Source of the DNA: Uranotaenia lowii
Taxonomy: Eukaryota > Arthropoda > Insecta > Diptera > Culicidae
Assembly: GCF_029784155.1 (NCBI RefSeq)
Contig: NC_073692.1
Location: 324,410,406-324,474,405 of the forward strand
Length of the DNA: 64,000 nt
Direction: 5' to 3'
The translations under genes were made by a program, and so were the position numbers. The notes beneath the pieces were generated by a model. That model saw nothing but the letters and a program-made list of their open reading frames with translations. It was not told the DNA's origin and did no database searches. Position 1 is the first letter of the stretch; each line of letters begins with the position of its first letter. Below are positions 1 through 11,078 of the stretch, in pieces.

Positions 1-252
1 CATGGTGCAAAACCGATTCTAAAATATGTATTTAAGATAATTGCAACATTAATTTATGTAATACATTAAACCAGACTAAGTATTGAAATAATATAATAAA
101 TGAATTGCTGAAAATCAAATCAAAATTATGTATTCATATTAGATGTTATATACGTTGCATAAATAAAGGCGATTTTGGGTATGCATAAATATTTATCTCA
201 AAAAGGATTGCGTACATAAGCGGAGGTGATTTTGTACTCGAGTAATGCTTCC

Positions 253-728
253 GGAGCATATTTTTATGGCGAAAGAATACCTTATTTTGCTATCATGCCC
301 TGAATATAAAATTTGTTATCATTTTGCCTGAATAAAGGTGATACAATACCAAAATTCGGGTGTCGTTTTCAAAGGAAAGATAGCACAGTGATACCAAATT
401 TTGGCTTTAATAGAAGCTAAATGATGCCTACTTTGGCTGCGTTTAAAAACAGAATTTGATACCACAAATATGCCAAATTTTGGCTGTGAATAATACCTCA
501 AAGTGGCCTCAGTATGCCCTCAAAACTCGTTTTGAAACGTTGGCTAAACAAGGTATCAATAAGGTTTCAATGAAACCTACACTTGACATTATTAAGGTAT
601 CGATATATGAAAAGTGAGACCCAAATTTTGGCATTGTACCACCTTTATTCGGGCAAAATGATATCTTAATTTACTTTCAAGGCATGATAGCAAAATTAGG
701 TATTCTTTTGCCATAAAAGTCTGCTCGG
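253..728. mobile_element. Foldback-type MITE with about 110-bp inverted arms
   Basis: The left arm (about 253-363) and the reverse complement of the right arm (about 618-728) align over roughly 110 bases with scattered substitutions. Both contain TTTTATGGC, AAAGAATACC and TTTTGCTATCATGCC in the same order. The loop between them carries several copies of a CCAAATTTTGGC-like palindrome. No coding capacity is visible; a 60-residue open frame on the minus strand simply follows the arm. Long arms and a short core fit a non-autonomous foldback MITE. I could not define a target-site duplication, so the superfamily is unknown. Confidence 0.75.
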
Positions 729-2345
729 GTTATAAACCATGTAAAATATCTTTTATTGGTATGTAAAGCATTTAATAAAAACCATTTTACAACAAGTCTC
801 CAGGACATCAACAAGCGTATTATATATCCAACTTATAAAACCACATTAAAATTTTCTGATATAATTTTTATTTGGCACTTTGAGACCCTATAAAACATTT
901 TTAAATTAGAAAAAATATACGATTTGAAAATGTATATTAATACCTTCCAATGCACCCGTTTCGATTTATAGCATTCGTGTTCTTAAGCGATCATTACAAG
1001 TTGCTTGGGTTTTATACTTGCTAATAAACAGCTTGTCGTGGCGTCTATAAACCATTTATAAGGAACAAAAGCTTCTATAGACTGTAAGAGTTTCATTGAA
1101 GTTATTCGGTGGAATTATTTGTTTACAAAAGTGTCAACAATAGTATGTTTTTTTGGTGAAAATATGGGATAATCTGTATTCTCGCTTCTTCCGTGATAAA
1201 AAAAGGACCAAATTCATCAATCCAAATGTCTGAAAAATAAAAACACATTTTGCATTATTTATAATCTGCTGAGAGTAGTGTTATGAAATCTCAAGTGAAA
1301 GTGTTTTGTTTTCTCTGAGCCATATTAAATTGTGATTTTTCAAAAATATTAATCGCAAAATAATTTGTGGAAAGTATATAACGTGCTATGAAAAGAACAA
1401 ATGTAATATTGTACAATGGTTTTCAACTCAATAAAAAAAAAAGTAAAAACATTTTAAAAGTTATATTTAGTAGTAATTTACTATTCAACCGCAAACATCC
1501 TTTGAAACAAAAAGGTTTTATAGGGTACATGTATCATTCTTGTTTAAATATTTCTTAGAGAGGCTACAGACTTTTTGTATTTAAAATATTCCTTAAAATT
1601 GATTTTATAAAATCAATCCTAAAACAGCTTTGTTGGAATGACTCATAGATTGCTACATGGCTTTGCCGGTTTATAGAATTCCTTCAAGCTACTTTTTCAA
1701 ATTTCATAATCTTTTAAAAGACGAAATAGTTTTTAAAAGTCAATCAGTATGAATGGTAATTTTAAGAAAATATTATGGTTTTAAAGTGTTCTAATATGAC
1801 TATTAAGAATTTCGTACATTATTGACATTTTCATGATCAATAATGATAATTTTGGATGGCGGTTTTCTATTTTAGAAATGCTAAGAGTGAACTCGGGCAT
1901 CCTCAGGGCTGAGATAATATTTACAAATAGTTGAATGACCACAAAAAAAATTTTTAAAAGATTAAAAAAAAATATTATTTTTATCGGATTTTTATAACAT
2001 TTAGGCGCAGTTTACAGCAGGCCCATATTTTTTATTGGAATTTTCACAAACATATTTGCAGTGTTTAAGTTCAGTTAAAAAATTGTTTGGATTCGAGAAT
2101 GCAGATTACTAAACTAATATTGAATTTCCTCACAGAATGCAGATGAACAAATGAATGCTTTAGTTTTTTATTTGATTTGAATGAGATTAAAATATTAGAG
2201 CAGAATTATTTGTAGATTAAAATTATATAATAAATTGGTTTTATAAGCCAATTTCAGACAGAACCCAAAACGTTGATTACACAAGGTTTTATAATTTGCT
2301 CTATAAAGTTATTGCAGATGCCTTAAAATACTTGGTTGTTACGCT
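729..2345. other. AT-rich non-coding DNA, nothing recognised
   Basis: Very AT-rich sequence with many A and T runs and stops in all frames. I see no terminal repeats, RNA gene or convincing open frame. It is probably decayed transposon or intergenic/intronic DNA. Confidence 0.5.
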
Positions 2346-2440
2346 GGGGGGGGGGGGGGGGGGGGTTCCGAATATCAAATTTAGTGTGCAATAATAACAG
2401 TATCATGAATGATCAATGAAAACGGAAATTAACTACCAAA
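2346..2440 (+). mobile_element. 20-base poly-G tract with possible hAT-family relic
   Basis: A run of 20 G (2346-2365) is followed by sequence resembling what follows the G-run near the left end of the 4-kb hAT-type element at 13722. Shared features are TTC-GAA, TCAAATTTAG and ATAACA-A spaced similarly. The matching terminal inverted repeat is absent here, so this would be a truncated copy. The match is short and AT-rich, so confidence is low. Confidence 0.35.
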
Positions 2441-3674
2441 ACCATCTTGCTACTTAAAACCATCATTGAAATTAAAAAAAAAAAAAAGACAAAAATGAAA
2501 TGAAACGGGAAAAAATTGATATTTTTTTTCAAAAAACTATATAAAGTTATTTCATAAAAAAAATAATCATATTAATTCTGTGTACAAAAAAACAAACAGA
2601 CTAAAAGTCTATAATCCATATTAATTATTTTAAATTATTTATGAAAAATTAATTAAAAATTATTTATGAAAAAAAAACTTGATTTTAAGGCAGCACAAAT
2701 TCAATATTTCAGGAACACAATAAAAGGAATACGAAATTTAAATAAAAATTGATATTTCATAGAAACTAGAAATAAAACTAAACGCGGGAGATTCAGTTCA
2801 CAAAAATTCAAGCAAAATATACAAATGTCATCACAAATTAAAAGAATTTCAATAAAAATTTACTTATTCAAAAAAAAAAAATACCCTAGGTTTGGTTCAA
2901 ATAACTTATTTAAAATTGATCTGTTTTAAAAAAAAATTTACCTTCGACAAACTGATCAACTAAACAACCCGCATGAAAAAAAAGGTTATGAATCTATCAA
3001 TTATTTTTCAGCTTATCAAGAATTCAGATCCTTTCCAGATATTTTAGTTTCCGAAATACAACGCTCTGAAAAAATTTAATTCTACCAATTTAGGACATTG
3101 TAATAGATAAGATAACAACTATTTCTGGCATCATTCAAGAAAGTCTTTTTGAGTATTTGGCAGCTTTGTTGAAGACACAAAACGATCCAATTTATGCTTT
3201 GAGAAAGTTCAAAGATTCCATTCGATTCAAATATTCAATATCTTCAAAATTTTCGTACTATGCAGAATTGGGGAAAATTGACAAAATGAAAACTTCGATA
3301 CATAATTATTTTCTCAGAAATCGAAAACTTGATCATTGAATTGTAGCCTTTTTTTCAAAACCTTCGTTATGATCACAAATTTGAATTATTTTAACCTATT
3401 TTCGAAAGTCATCTTGAATCATGAGATGAAAAGAATAAATAATAGATATTAAGTTGGTATCAGCGCCGCGAAATGATTCTAAATTTGATCTAAAATTTTT
3501 TGCACATAGGAAAAATGGGAATTTTGTTGCCTTGTGAAATCGATTTCAGTTTGGACTGAAGAAAGATTTTTCTATTCTTAGAGTGTTAAGTAATCCAAGT
3601 AAGAGTTGATTTTTTTAATAAACTTTTCCTGATATAAAAAAGTGCAAAGTTTATTTTCGGAATTTATGATAATT
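2441..3674. other. AT-rich non-coding DNA
   Basis: A- and T-run-rich sequence with no supported gene. A 60-codon open frame at 3157-3339 (plus) has no recognisable domain and the composition of its surroundings, so I do not call it. Confidence 0.5.
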
Positions 3675-4141
3675 ACATATACAGACCCCGTTTGTTTTTG
3701 GCAACATCCGTTTTTGGCAAAATTGAACAGTTTATAGAAACAACATTACCTTTTAGTTTACGTTAAAACACCATAAATACCTTTTAATGTTCTAAAATGG
3801 TGATAAAATGCAACAATAAAAACAAAAGTTTGACAAAAAGATGAAAAATTCAAAAAGTAAAGAAAAAATCAAACAAAAGACTAAAAATGACAAAAAAATC
3901 AGCTAAAAAATGATGAAAAATGACAAAAACAGCAAATATGACAAATGAAAACAAACATTATAAACAAAATAATAAAATAAAAATAAAAAATGACTTCAAA
4001 TGGTCGGAAATTGACTAAAAATAACGTTTAAGAAAATAATAATAGTTATTTTGTAAAATTAACTGAAAAAAAGTTGAGAACATTCGATTTTGGCAACATA
4101 AAATGTACGGGCGTGTTGCAAAAATCGAACGGGGTATGTAT
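3675..4141. mobile_element. MITE with ACCCCGTT... terminal inverted repeats
   Basis: The left end reads ACCCCGTTTGTTTTTGGCAA. The reverse complement of the right end reads ACCCCGTTCGATTTTTGCAA, and both continue with a second GGCAA block. TA lies just outside each end, which suggests a TA target. The interior is A-rich with several ATGACAAAAA words and no open frame. A related damaged copy lies at 36215-36857 and aligns through most of the interior. Confidence 0.7.
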
Positions 4142-5369
4142 TAGAATATGTATTTGAAATAAATCAAATTCGTTCAAATCATCATTCAAACTTATATCGA
4201 AACAACCCACATTTTTTAATTCAAATTGAAATTCAACGAGAAATTAAAAAAAATGGTAGAAAAGAAATAATTTAAATTTCATTTTGAAAAAACAAAGAAT
4301 ACAAAAAATTTGAAAACATGGCAGATCAAAATTTGGATCAAAAGTAACTATGTTCCTCGAATAGTTTCCCTCAATTTTCAAAAATGATCTTCAAAATCAT
4401 GGTTGATTTGAAAAAGGAGATTTAAAAAATAATTAAGACTATTTTTTTATTTTGAATCGCAGTTTCATAACTATTCTAATCTTCTAAAATTAATATTTTT
4501 CGAAGATTTAATCTGAATATTTAAAAAAAAAAAAATTTCCACTTTGAAACTCAAAAAATTAATGTTATCGAAGAAAAATGCCCTAATGGTTTTAATTCCT
4601 ATTAAAAAGAAAAAAAAATAATAAAAAAAATAATTTGAAAATCAATGCGGGATATGAATCACAAAGATTAGTTTGTCACAATTTTAGAAGGAATTTTCTG
4701 GAAGCAAATATCAAATTTAGTTTGTATTTTTTTTAATCCTTTCAAATGTGGAACTAAGCATTTAAAGAACAATAACATTAATGAATAGTTTGAGATTGAA
4801 ATTTATTCATTGAAAGATGTTTTTATCTGCAAAAAATGTTTCATGGTTTTATTCCATTTCTTCAATTATTCAAAGTGAATTTTGCGGTTTCTACTTATTG
4901 TTGCTCATTCGGTTGACTGTCTCGGGTGCTAAATATCTGTCACATGAATACAACATATGTCGATACATTGAACTAGGATCCCTTGAATGATTTTTAAAGT
5001 CATAAAAGTTGTTTTGTAATTGTAAACTTGCACACATCTCTAAAGCAAAACACATTTTAGAAGGGGTTTTTCTAAAAGACCAAATCTATTGCGTTTTTGT
5101 TTTTTTTAACTTTATTTCATAAACAAGGAAAATTGTCAGCCGGGACGATGCGTATAATTGAATTGTAATTAAAAAAATTGGTTACGATTTGTCAATATCA
5201 CATTTTATCGTAAAATGAAAAGCTTTGAGTCCAGACTGTTAGTCTTAGTTAGTCTTGATATGGGATAAAACTCCGCCGGAGTCGAGCAAATCTGGTGATA
5301 AATTTGTTAACACCTATTTAAAAACCCCTTTCTGGACCCATTTATATCCTACTGCTGTTTGGAAATATC
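4142..5369. other. AT-rich non-coding DNA
   Basis: No gene or element boundary is visible. The last 100 bases may belong to the decayed Helitron that follows, but homology cannot be followed by eye. Confidence 0.4.
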
Positions 5370-5471
5370 ATTTTAGCAAGAAAGTTTTAGTAGGTTACAA
5401 GAAATATTTCAATCAATATTTGTCACCCCTCCCTTCTTTCATGAGGAAATAGAAAAAGGGGGGTGGGATGG

Positions 5472-5827
5472 AGGTTGCCGAAATTACAGAAAAATTTATA
5501 ATTTCACAGAATTTTTGAGCAAATTTTCATCATAGAGTCTGTGTCACAGAAAACAGAATTTGAGAAAAATTCACAGATTTTACAAAATTTCGAAATTTCG
5601 GACCTTTTTCCAAAATAAATTTTTTTTGTTAATATAAATTTTGAATTATTTTGGAAAAAATAGAATTGTTATGTAAATAAATATTTCTTTAGTTAAAAAT
5701 AAAAAGTCGCAATTTGACATGAGTTAAGCATGAAATGGGTGAATAAAGCAACACAGAAAACCGTCACAGATTTTTTTTTTAAATCACAAAATGTCAGACT
5801 TTGTTTTTGTGAAAACACGGTAACTTT
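5472..5827. mobile_element. MITE, AGGTTGCCG family, copy 1
   Basis: It begins AGGTTGCCGAAATTACAG and ends in CGGTAACTTT, a damaged inverted match. Its interior aligns with the better-preserved copy at 26633-27001, including CTGTGTCACAGAA and ACAGAATTT. GGATGG flanks it on both sides (5466-5471 and 5828-5833), suggesting a 6-bp target duplication. Removing the element restores a plausible Helitron unit. Confidence 0.7.
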
Positions 5828-6635
5828 GGATGGAAATTCCAACAATTTTTTGAATAACTGAAAAACTTATCGAGTAAATGGAACCAAATTACCAACCGTT
5901 ACCGACCATAGATCCTAAGGTGGGATCTATTCGCCAATAACCACAAGTTCTAATACTTTCGGCTAAAACGAACCTGGTCGAATCTCCATCAGAGAGGGAG
6001 GAGGGCTCCTCTATTTTTTTTTACATAACTTGAAAACTATTCTAACAAATGGAATATGAAGGATATTTCTTTGAATATTTCATACCCCTCTCTTCATCCT
6101 TGAAATTTCTAGGGAAATAGGAAGGAGACTCCTATACAATTTTTGCACAAATCGACAATTTATTCTAGAAATGGGTGGTTTTGGGTACGAAAAAATGGGT
6201 TTAATTATTAGAAACGCCAACCTCAAGCAAGTGAGTGGGAATGGGAAAAAGAAGAGGTGGGGCTTCCATACAGTTTTTTTAGCATAAATTGATTATTTAT
6301 CAGTCAAAAAAGATCATTTTTTGTAAGAGAGATTGTTTGCTTACGAATAATATTGAATCCTTTTTTTTATTTGGAGTATGGAAAGAGAATTTTTTTCAAT
6401 ATTTTTTAACTCTCGGAAACATATAAAACAGATGGAGCCAAAAATTTTAAGATAACATGTTACAATGTTTTTATAAAAGTTTGTGAGCCCTCCCCACTTT
6501 CAAATAGGGAGAGGGTGTAGAGTTCGTAAAAACAAAACATATATTTTGGCATTATGAAAGAACTTATGAAATTACAAAAACTCAGTTAAAACTTCAGATC
6601 TTCAAATTCAAATTTAAAGATCATGTTTCACTTAA

Positions 6636-6849
6636 GGGGGGGAGTAGGGTCTAACACTTTCAAAAAATCGATTTTTTTTATTTTTTTTATTTTCTTATTA
6701 TCAAACATTTCAAGAATGTTGTGTCAACTTTTCAAGTCAATCGAACCAAAACTGTAGAAATTATAGGCCTTTATCTCCTCTTATCTAATACTGCAGCAGA
6801 GCAGAGCAGAAACTTTAGGCCCTACTCCCCCTAGGCTCCTAGGCCCTAC
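6636..6849. mobile_element. TTAA-flanked MITE
   Basis: TTAA occurs at 6632-6635 and 6850-6853. The left end reads GGGGGGAGTAGGGTCTAA and the right side contains its inverted match (TTAGGCCCTACTCCCCC), followed by about 17 extra bases. The empty site is supported: removing the insert and one TTAA gives TTTCACTTAATAAGAT, found in the Helitron copy near 47603-47620. TTAA targeting is typical of the piggyBac superfamily. No transposase is present. Confidence 0.75.
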
Positions 6850-7079
6850 TTAATAAGATTAAATGCATCAGCTGCAGTCTTCATTTGAAACAGACAATTG
6901 TATCTGATTTGTGCTGACATTGATTAAAATGATACTTACAAAAAATTGAATTATTTTTTTCAAATAACATTTAATTTTCAAAGTGTAGTCACTGGGTCAG
7001 TTATTTCTTATTATAAAAACTAATGCTCATTTATCACATCTATCATCTTACATCAAAATTGTTAAAAATAAAACCCCTT

Positions 7080-8562
7080 CCTTTTTCCGCGTTTTCCTGG
7101 TCGTGGAAAGTGTTCTGCTAGTACCAGCAACTTTTTTTCTCTCTTTCGAACAGGTCATAGAGTTTTATCCGCACCAAATGCAATGATGTCACTAATAAAA
7201 CAAAACTTTTAAAAGAACGTTCGCAATCCAAAAGACCGATAGCCACCATCTTCGACCAGCCTGGAGCATGAAATAATGTAAGAAAAAAAAACAATAAAAC
7301 CGAGAAAAAGTTTCAAGTAGCGGAAAAAACTAAAGCATAATTTGCTCATTTTCCCAGTGAAAGTCAGAAAGCAGAAAAGGCAAACATAAAAGAAAAAAAA
7401 AACAAATAAAGAGCAAAATCTGAGAGCAGCTACCAACAATTCGCTGTTGTTTCGTTTAAGTTTTCCGTTTATTTCAAGCTCTGCTCTTATTCCGTGAGTA
7501 AAACGCTTTCATTCTTTTTACTTTGTCTGTCCACTACACCCGATCAGAATGTAAGAATCCGGAATGGAGACGTAAATGAATTTCGCTAGTGGCAGCCTGC
7601 CACAGTCCGTTTTCGGTCGATAAATCGTTTAAATTATTATTGAAAGACAATCGTTTATGAGCAGTCCTTGTTGGTGATGTACGAAAAAGGCGTTACAAAA
7701 GTTTGTCAAATTATGATTTTACTGCCGGAAGGACAATCTGATTTATTGATTAATAAAAAATGTTTGCGATCAACAGCTCTGGAACAATAAAATTGTACAA
7801 ATAACGGGGCAAAAAGTCGTTACAATGATCCGCAACGATTCCAATAACAACAATGGGGTTTTCTCGAAAATGGTTGGGTCGCAAACTGATCTGTTTCTTA
7901 GGTTTTCCGTAAGGGCTCGAAAGGACTTGGCAGGCCACATAGTAGCAACGATGACGACTGCGGGTCGATTGTTATTGCCGGCTCCCTTACGATGAAAAAC
8001 TGAAAAATATCTCAAAAAAGTCCTGGAGCAAAGAGCTGGGGAAAAGGAGGACCTTTGAGCCAGGACATTTGTCGTTCCCTCAGCAAAAGGTCTCGCCGGG
8101 AGCCATAAATTATGCGGAAATGACGGGCTCATAAAACATAAACCTCCTGCCAGTATTCCACTTCCAGTTCCGGGAGGTTGAAGCAGCCTGAGCGAACACC
8201 ATAATCGAGTCCTTAGCGATATGCGATATGAGGGATCTTTGCGATGAGGGATACCGTATAAAGTTATTGGAAAATAGAGGACCAACTCCGAGCACACGCG
8301 TTGTAAGGGTAAAAAATCCCAACGTTTCAGACTTGGAAACACGCACAAACATCCGCACTCCGCCCATATGTGACGGATTCGTCCCTTAAAGTGTATTAGA
8401 TTGTGACACATTCCAGGCAAATTGTTTTCAACGTGAGGGGTGGCTACATAGGACTATAGGACTACAGTAAGAAGTGCGCTGGTTACTACGAAGAATTTTA
8501 TGGCGAGGACGATAATATTGAACAATAAATAATGTGAAGTGAAAACAACCGAACACAACAAG
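7080..8562. other. GC-balanced, probably single-copy host DNA; possible non-coding exon end
   Basis: Composition changes sharply here: mixed-base, low-homopolymer sequence unlike the flanking transposons. A 216-codon frame on the minus strand (7770-8420) shows no domain and overlaps others, so it is not called. At 8560-8567 the sequence reads AAG|GTAAGC, a strong splice-donor match on the plus strand. It is preceded by A-rich sequence resembling an insect 5' untranslated region. This could be a first-exon end or coincidence. Confidence 0.4.
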
Positions 8563-8944
8563 GTAAGCCCTAGAAGATCAGAAATCTCTTAAAAAACTAA
8601 TTCAAACAATGTCTACAGTGCAGCCTCCCAGCAAAGAACTCGATTCTAAGATTAAATTTATTTTTGAATAATGATAGAATTTGATAAATAACTATAAAAA
8701 AGCAAACAATACGTTAAAACATTTCGATTACCTTTTGATTTAAATTCAGCGAAAAACTAAAAAACTAAAACCAGCAACTGTGAATAAATTGATCAAGATG
8801 ATTTGTAAAGTCCTTGGATTTTCATCTACACACCACGAGAAAAAAATTGTAAAATTACAACACATATGACGTATGTCAGTGTGAGTTGAATTGCCAGTGT
8901 GAGTTGAATATTACATGCATGATGAAATTTTCGAACGTCTAATG

Positions 8945-11021
8945 ATACATTCCACGTGCTTGTACCGCTCAAAAGTGATTTTTAACCGTTGGCGTATCAC
9001 AAAATCTCAAAATTGTCTATATTTTGATAATTCAAATCACACAAAACCAACGGAAAGGGAGAAAAAAAATTTTTACACATGTTTTAGATGATTTTAAAAA
9101 TCAGTTTTTTTTTGTTGAAAAAAGTGGTGTTTTTGACAACTTTTACAAAATCATTAATTTTAATATATGGATGATTTTTTTTTTGGAAATATTTTAGTAT
9201 AATCAGAAGCCAAGAAACACGGCTTCATTTTGTAGAAAAATGAATTTGTTTATATTCAATGTAGTTGGTTTGAAAAGCGAACGAAAACAGTCACAAATGA
9301 GTGAATTCACGTCACAAAAAAGGGAAGTTTTTAATTTTAAAAGAAAACTCTGACTTTTTTTAAATAAAAAAAAAGATTTTCTTTGAAAATAATAGGACAA
9401 TTCTAAAACTCTAAAATTTATAGAAATCGGTTGAAATCTAGCTGAGTTACAAAAGCGCGAATGAGTGAATTCACGTCACAAAATTTGATTTTTTGTTAAA
9501 TTTGATATGAAAAATGTGCTCTGAAAGCTGTTTTGACCCTCCAGATGGTCGGATTTTTACAAATCGAGCATAATTTAGTTGATTTTTTGTTAATAAGTTC
9601 ATTATTTTCAAATAAAAATACAAAAAGATTGAAAAAAAAATATTTTTTTTTTTGTTTAATCTTTCAATGATGACAGTAGTAATTTTAACGTTTGATCCCT
9701 CAAAATGTTGCTATTCAAGTGCCAATAAAAATAAGGAAAAAGTTTGGTGCAGATACTGAAAATTTATGATTGTAAAAGTCGGAACAACAAAATATCGTTT
9801 TTGAAAGTGTACATAAAATTTGAAGACTCCAAAGAATGGTCCAGTATAACCACAGTATAACTTTATATTTTGTGACGTGAATTCAGTCAACTACCCTGTT
9901 CTGTTTGAACTGAGTGAATTCACGTCACAACTTCAAATAAACATAACTTCGTTCGTTGTTGTTCAATCGAGAAGCTCCTTATATTAAATTGTGGGTAATT
10001 ATTTTCTTTACAACTCATTCGAAGACACCGATATTCTATTTCAACCAACCCCCTGGCAACTTGACGTTTTCCATACAAATCGCGTGTGCCAGTTTTTTCT
10101 GGTTCTCTGGTTCTGTCAAATCCAAAATCAAGCAACTTAACATGTCGGAAGGGCGAATTTTCTTTTGATTGATTCAATAAATGAAAAAAAGCGTTACGAA
10201 TTTGAAGTTTATAGCTTAGTTTTATGTAAAGTTTATCTGTTTTCAAATGTTCAGTCCAAGGAAACTAATAGGACGTCAATCTGTGTGTTCTTCATGTGTT
10301 CTGAAACTTCTGAACTGATCAAAATAATTGACTGATATCCAGTAGTTTTTTTAGGACAAGGACCCCCCACCGAAACCATAGAAGGCAATAGTCATCAATA
10401 CATGTAAAATACAACGTCACCACGTCAATCATCAAGTGATTTTCATAAACTACGATGCATAAGAATACTTTTGAATGGCAAAAAAAGCCACATTTTAGCT
10501 AAACATTAACCGTTAAATGGAAGCTATGCAAAAAGTAAATAGATAGAACATTGAATGAGAATAATAATTTCGGTTGAAACATCCTTTTCTTCATTCGAAA
10601 GTTATGAATTTGCCTGATTCGCACCACATTTGATGATATGCCCTTTCCATGTTCATGACTCGAAAAGTATGTAAACAAGCGGTACACATGCGACATCTGC
10701 GATTTTGAAACAGACACACGAAACTCGGCCAAACTGTCAAGTTGCCAGGGGGTTGATTTCAACAGAGAGAACAGGAAATCAAAGATGTATGTACTAAAGT
10801 CCGAAATGGTTAATTCTAGCGTGAATTCACGTCACAAATGTAATTAATTACAACATAAACAACTTAAACTTTAAAATGACCAATTTATATTCATTTTAAA
10901 GGAAATTCAATTTGCGACCATTTGCTACAATTTTTTTCATTTTCAAGTAAATTGGTTGACTTCTAGAATGATAACAGTGCAGAAAAGTCCGGAGAAGCGA
11001 TTTCACGTCACGGTGGAATGT
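8945..11021. mobile_element. DNA transposon remnant, 8-bp TSD GTCTAATG, with repeated GTGAATTCACGTCAC motifs
   Basis: GTCTAATG is duplicated exactly at 8937-8944 and 11022-11029. The ends are short inverted repeats: ATACATTCCACGTG on the left, and ACATTCCACCGTGACG as the reverse complement of the right. The interior holds five copies of a GTGAATTCACGTCAC motif (about 9301, 9465, 9872 inverted, 9914 and 10821) plus a degenerate one at about 10998. These look like subterminal transposase-binding repeats. No transposase ORF is visible, so the element is non-autonomous. An 8-bp duplication fits hAT or P-like superfamilies. A second element is nested at 10046-10755. Confidence 0.75.
10046..10755. 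mobile_element. hAT-type MITE, 20-bp perfect TIRs, 8-bp TSD ATTTCAAC
   Basis: The ends are perfect 20-bp inverted repeats, CAACCCCCTGGCAACTTGAC. An exact 8-bp duplication, ATTTCAAC, lies at 10038-10045 and 10756-10763. The 710-bp interior has only short open frames of 70-108 codons without domains. The 8-bp duplication points to the hAT group. It lies inside the element at 8945-11021 and so is younger than it. Confidence 0.85.
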
Positions 11022-11078
11022 GTCTAATGTAAAAGTGATGAAAATTTTCAAATCACTGATTTAAGATACGTACCTACT

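Larger units (their letters stand above)
5370..7004 (+). mobile_element. Decayed non-autonomous Helitron with two nested MITEs
   Basis: This is built from diverged copies of the roughly 150-bp internal unit seen in the complete Helitron at 61205-63245. Recognisable parts are AAATGGAACCAAAT, a GGTACGA-like segment, a pyrimidine-rich CCCTCCC stretch and a following GGGGAGGGG stretch. The 3' end survives in damaged form around 6980-7004: AAAGTGTAG, then TGGGTCAG, where the intact copy has the hairpin and GGGTCAGCTAG. The 5' end is not recognisable. Two MITEs are inserted (5472-5827 and 6636-6849). Confidence 0.7.

Noticed and set aside
7770..8420. 216-codon frame on the minus strand
   Set aside because: No recognisable domain, overlapping frames of similar quality, and a composition explained by the GC-balanced island. 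It could be revisited with transcript data.
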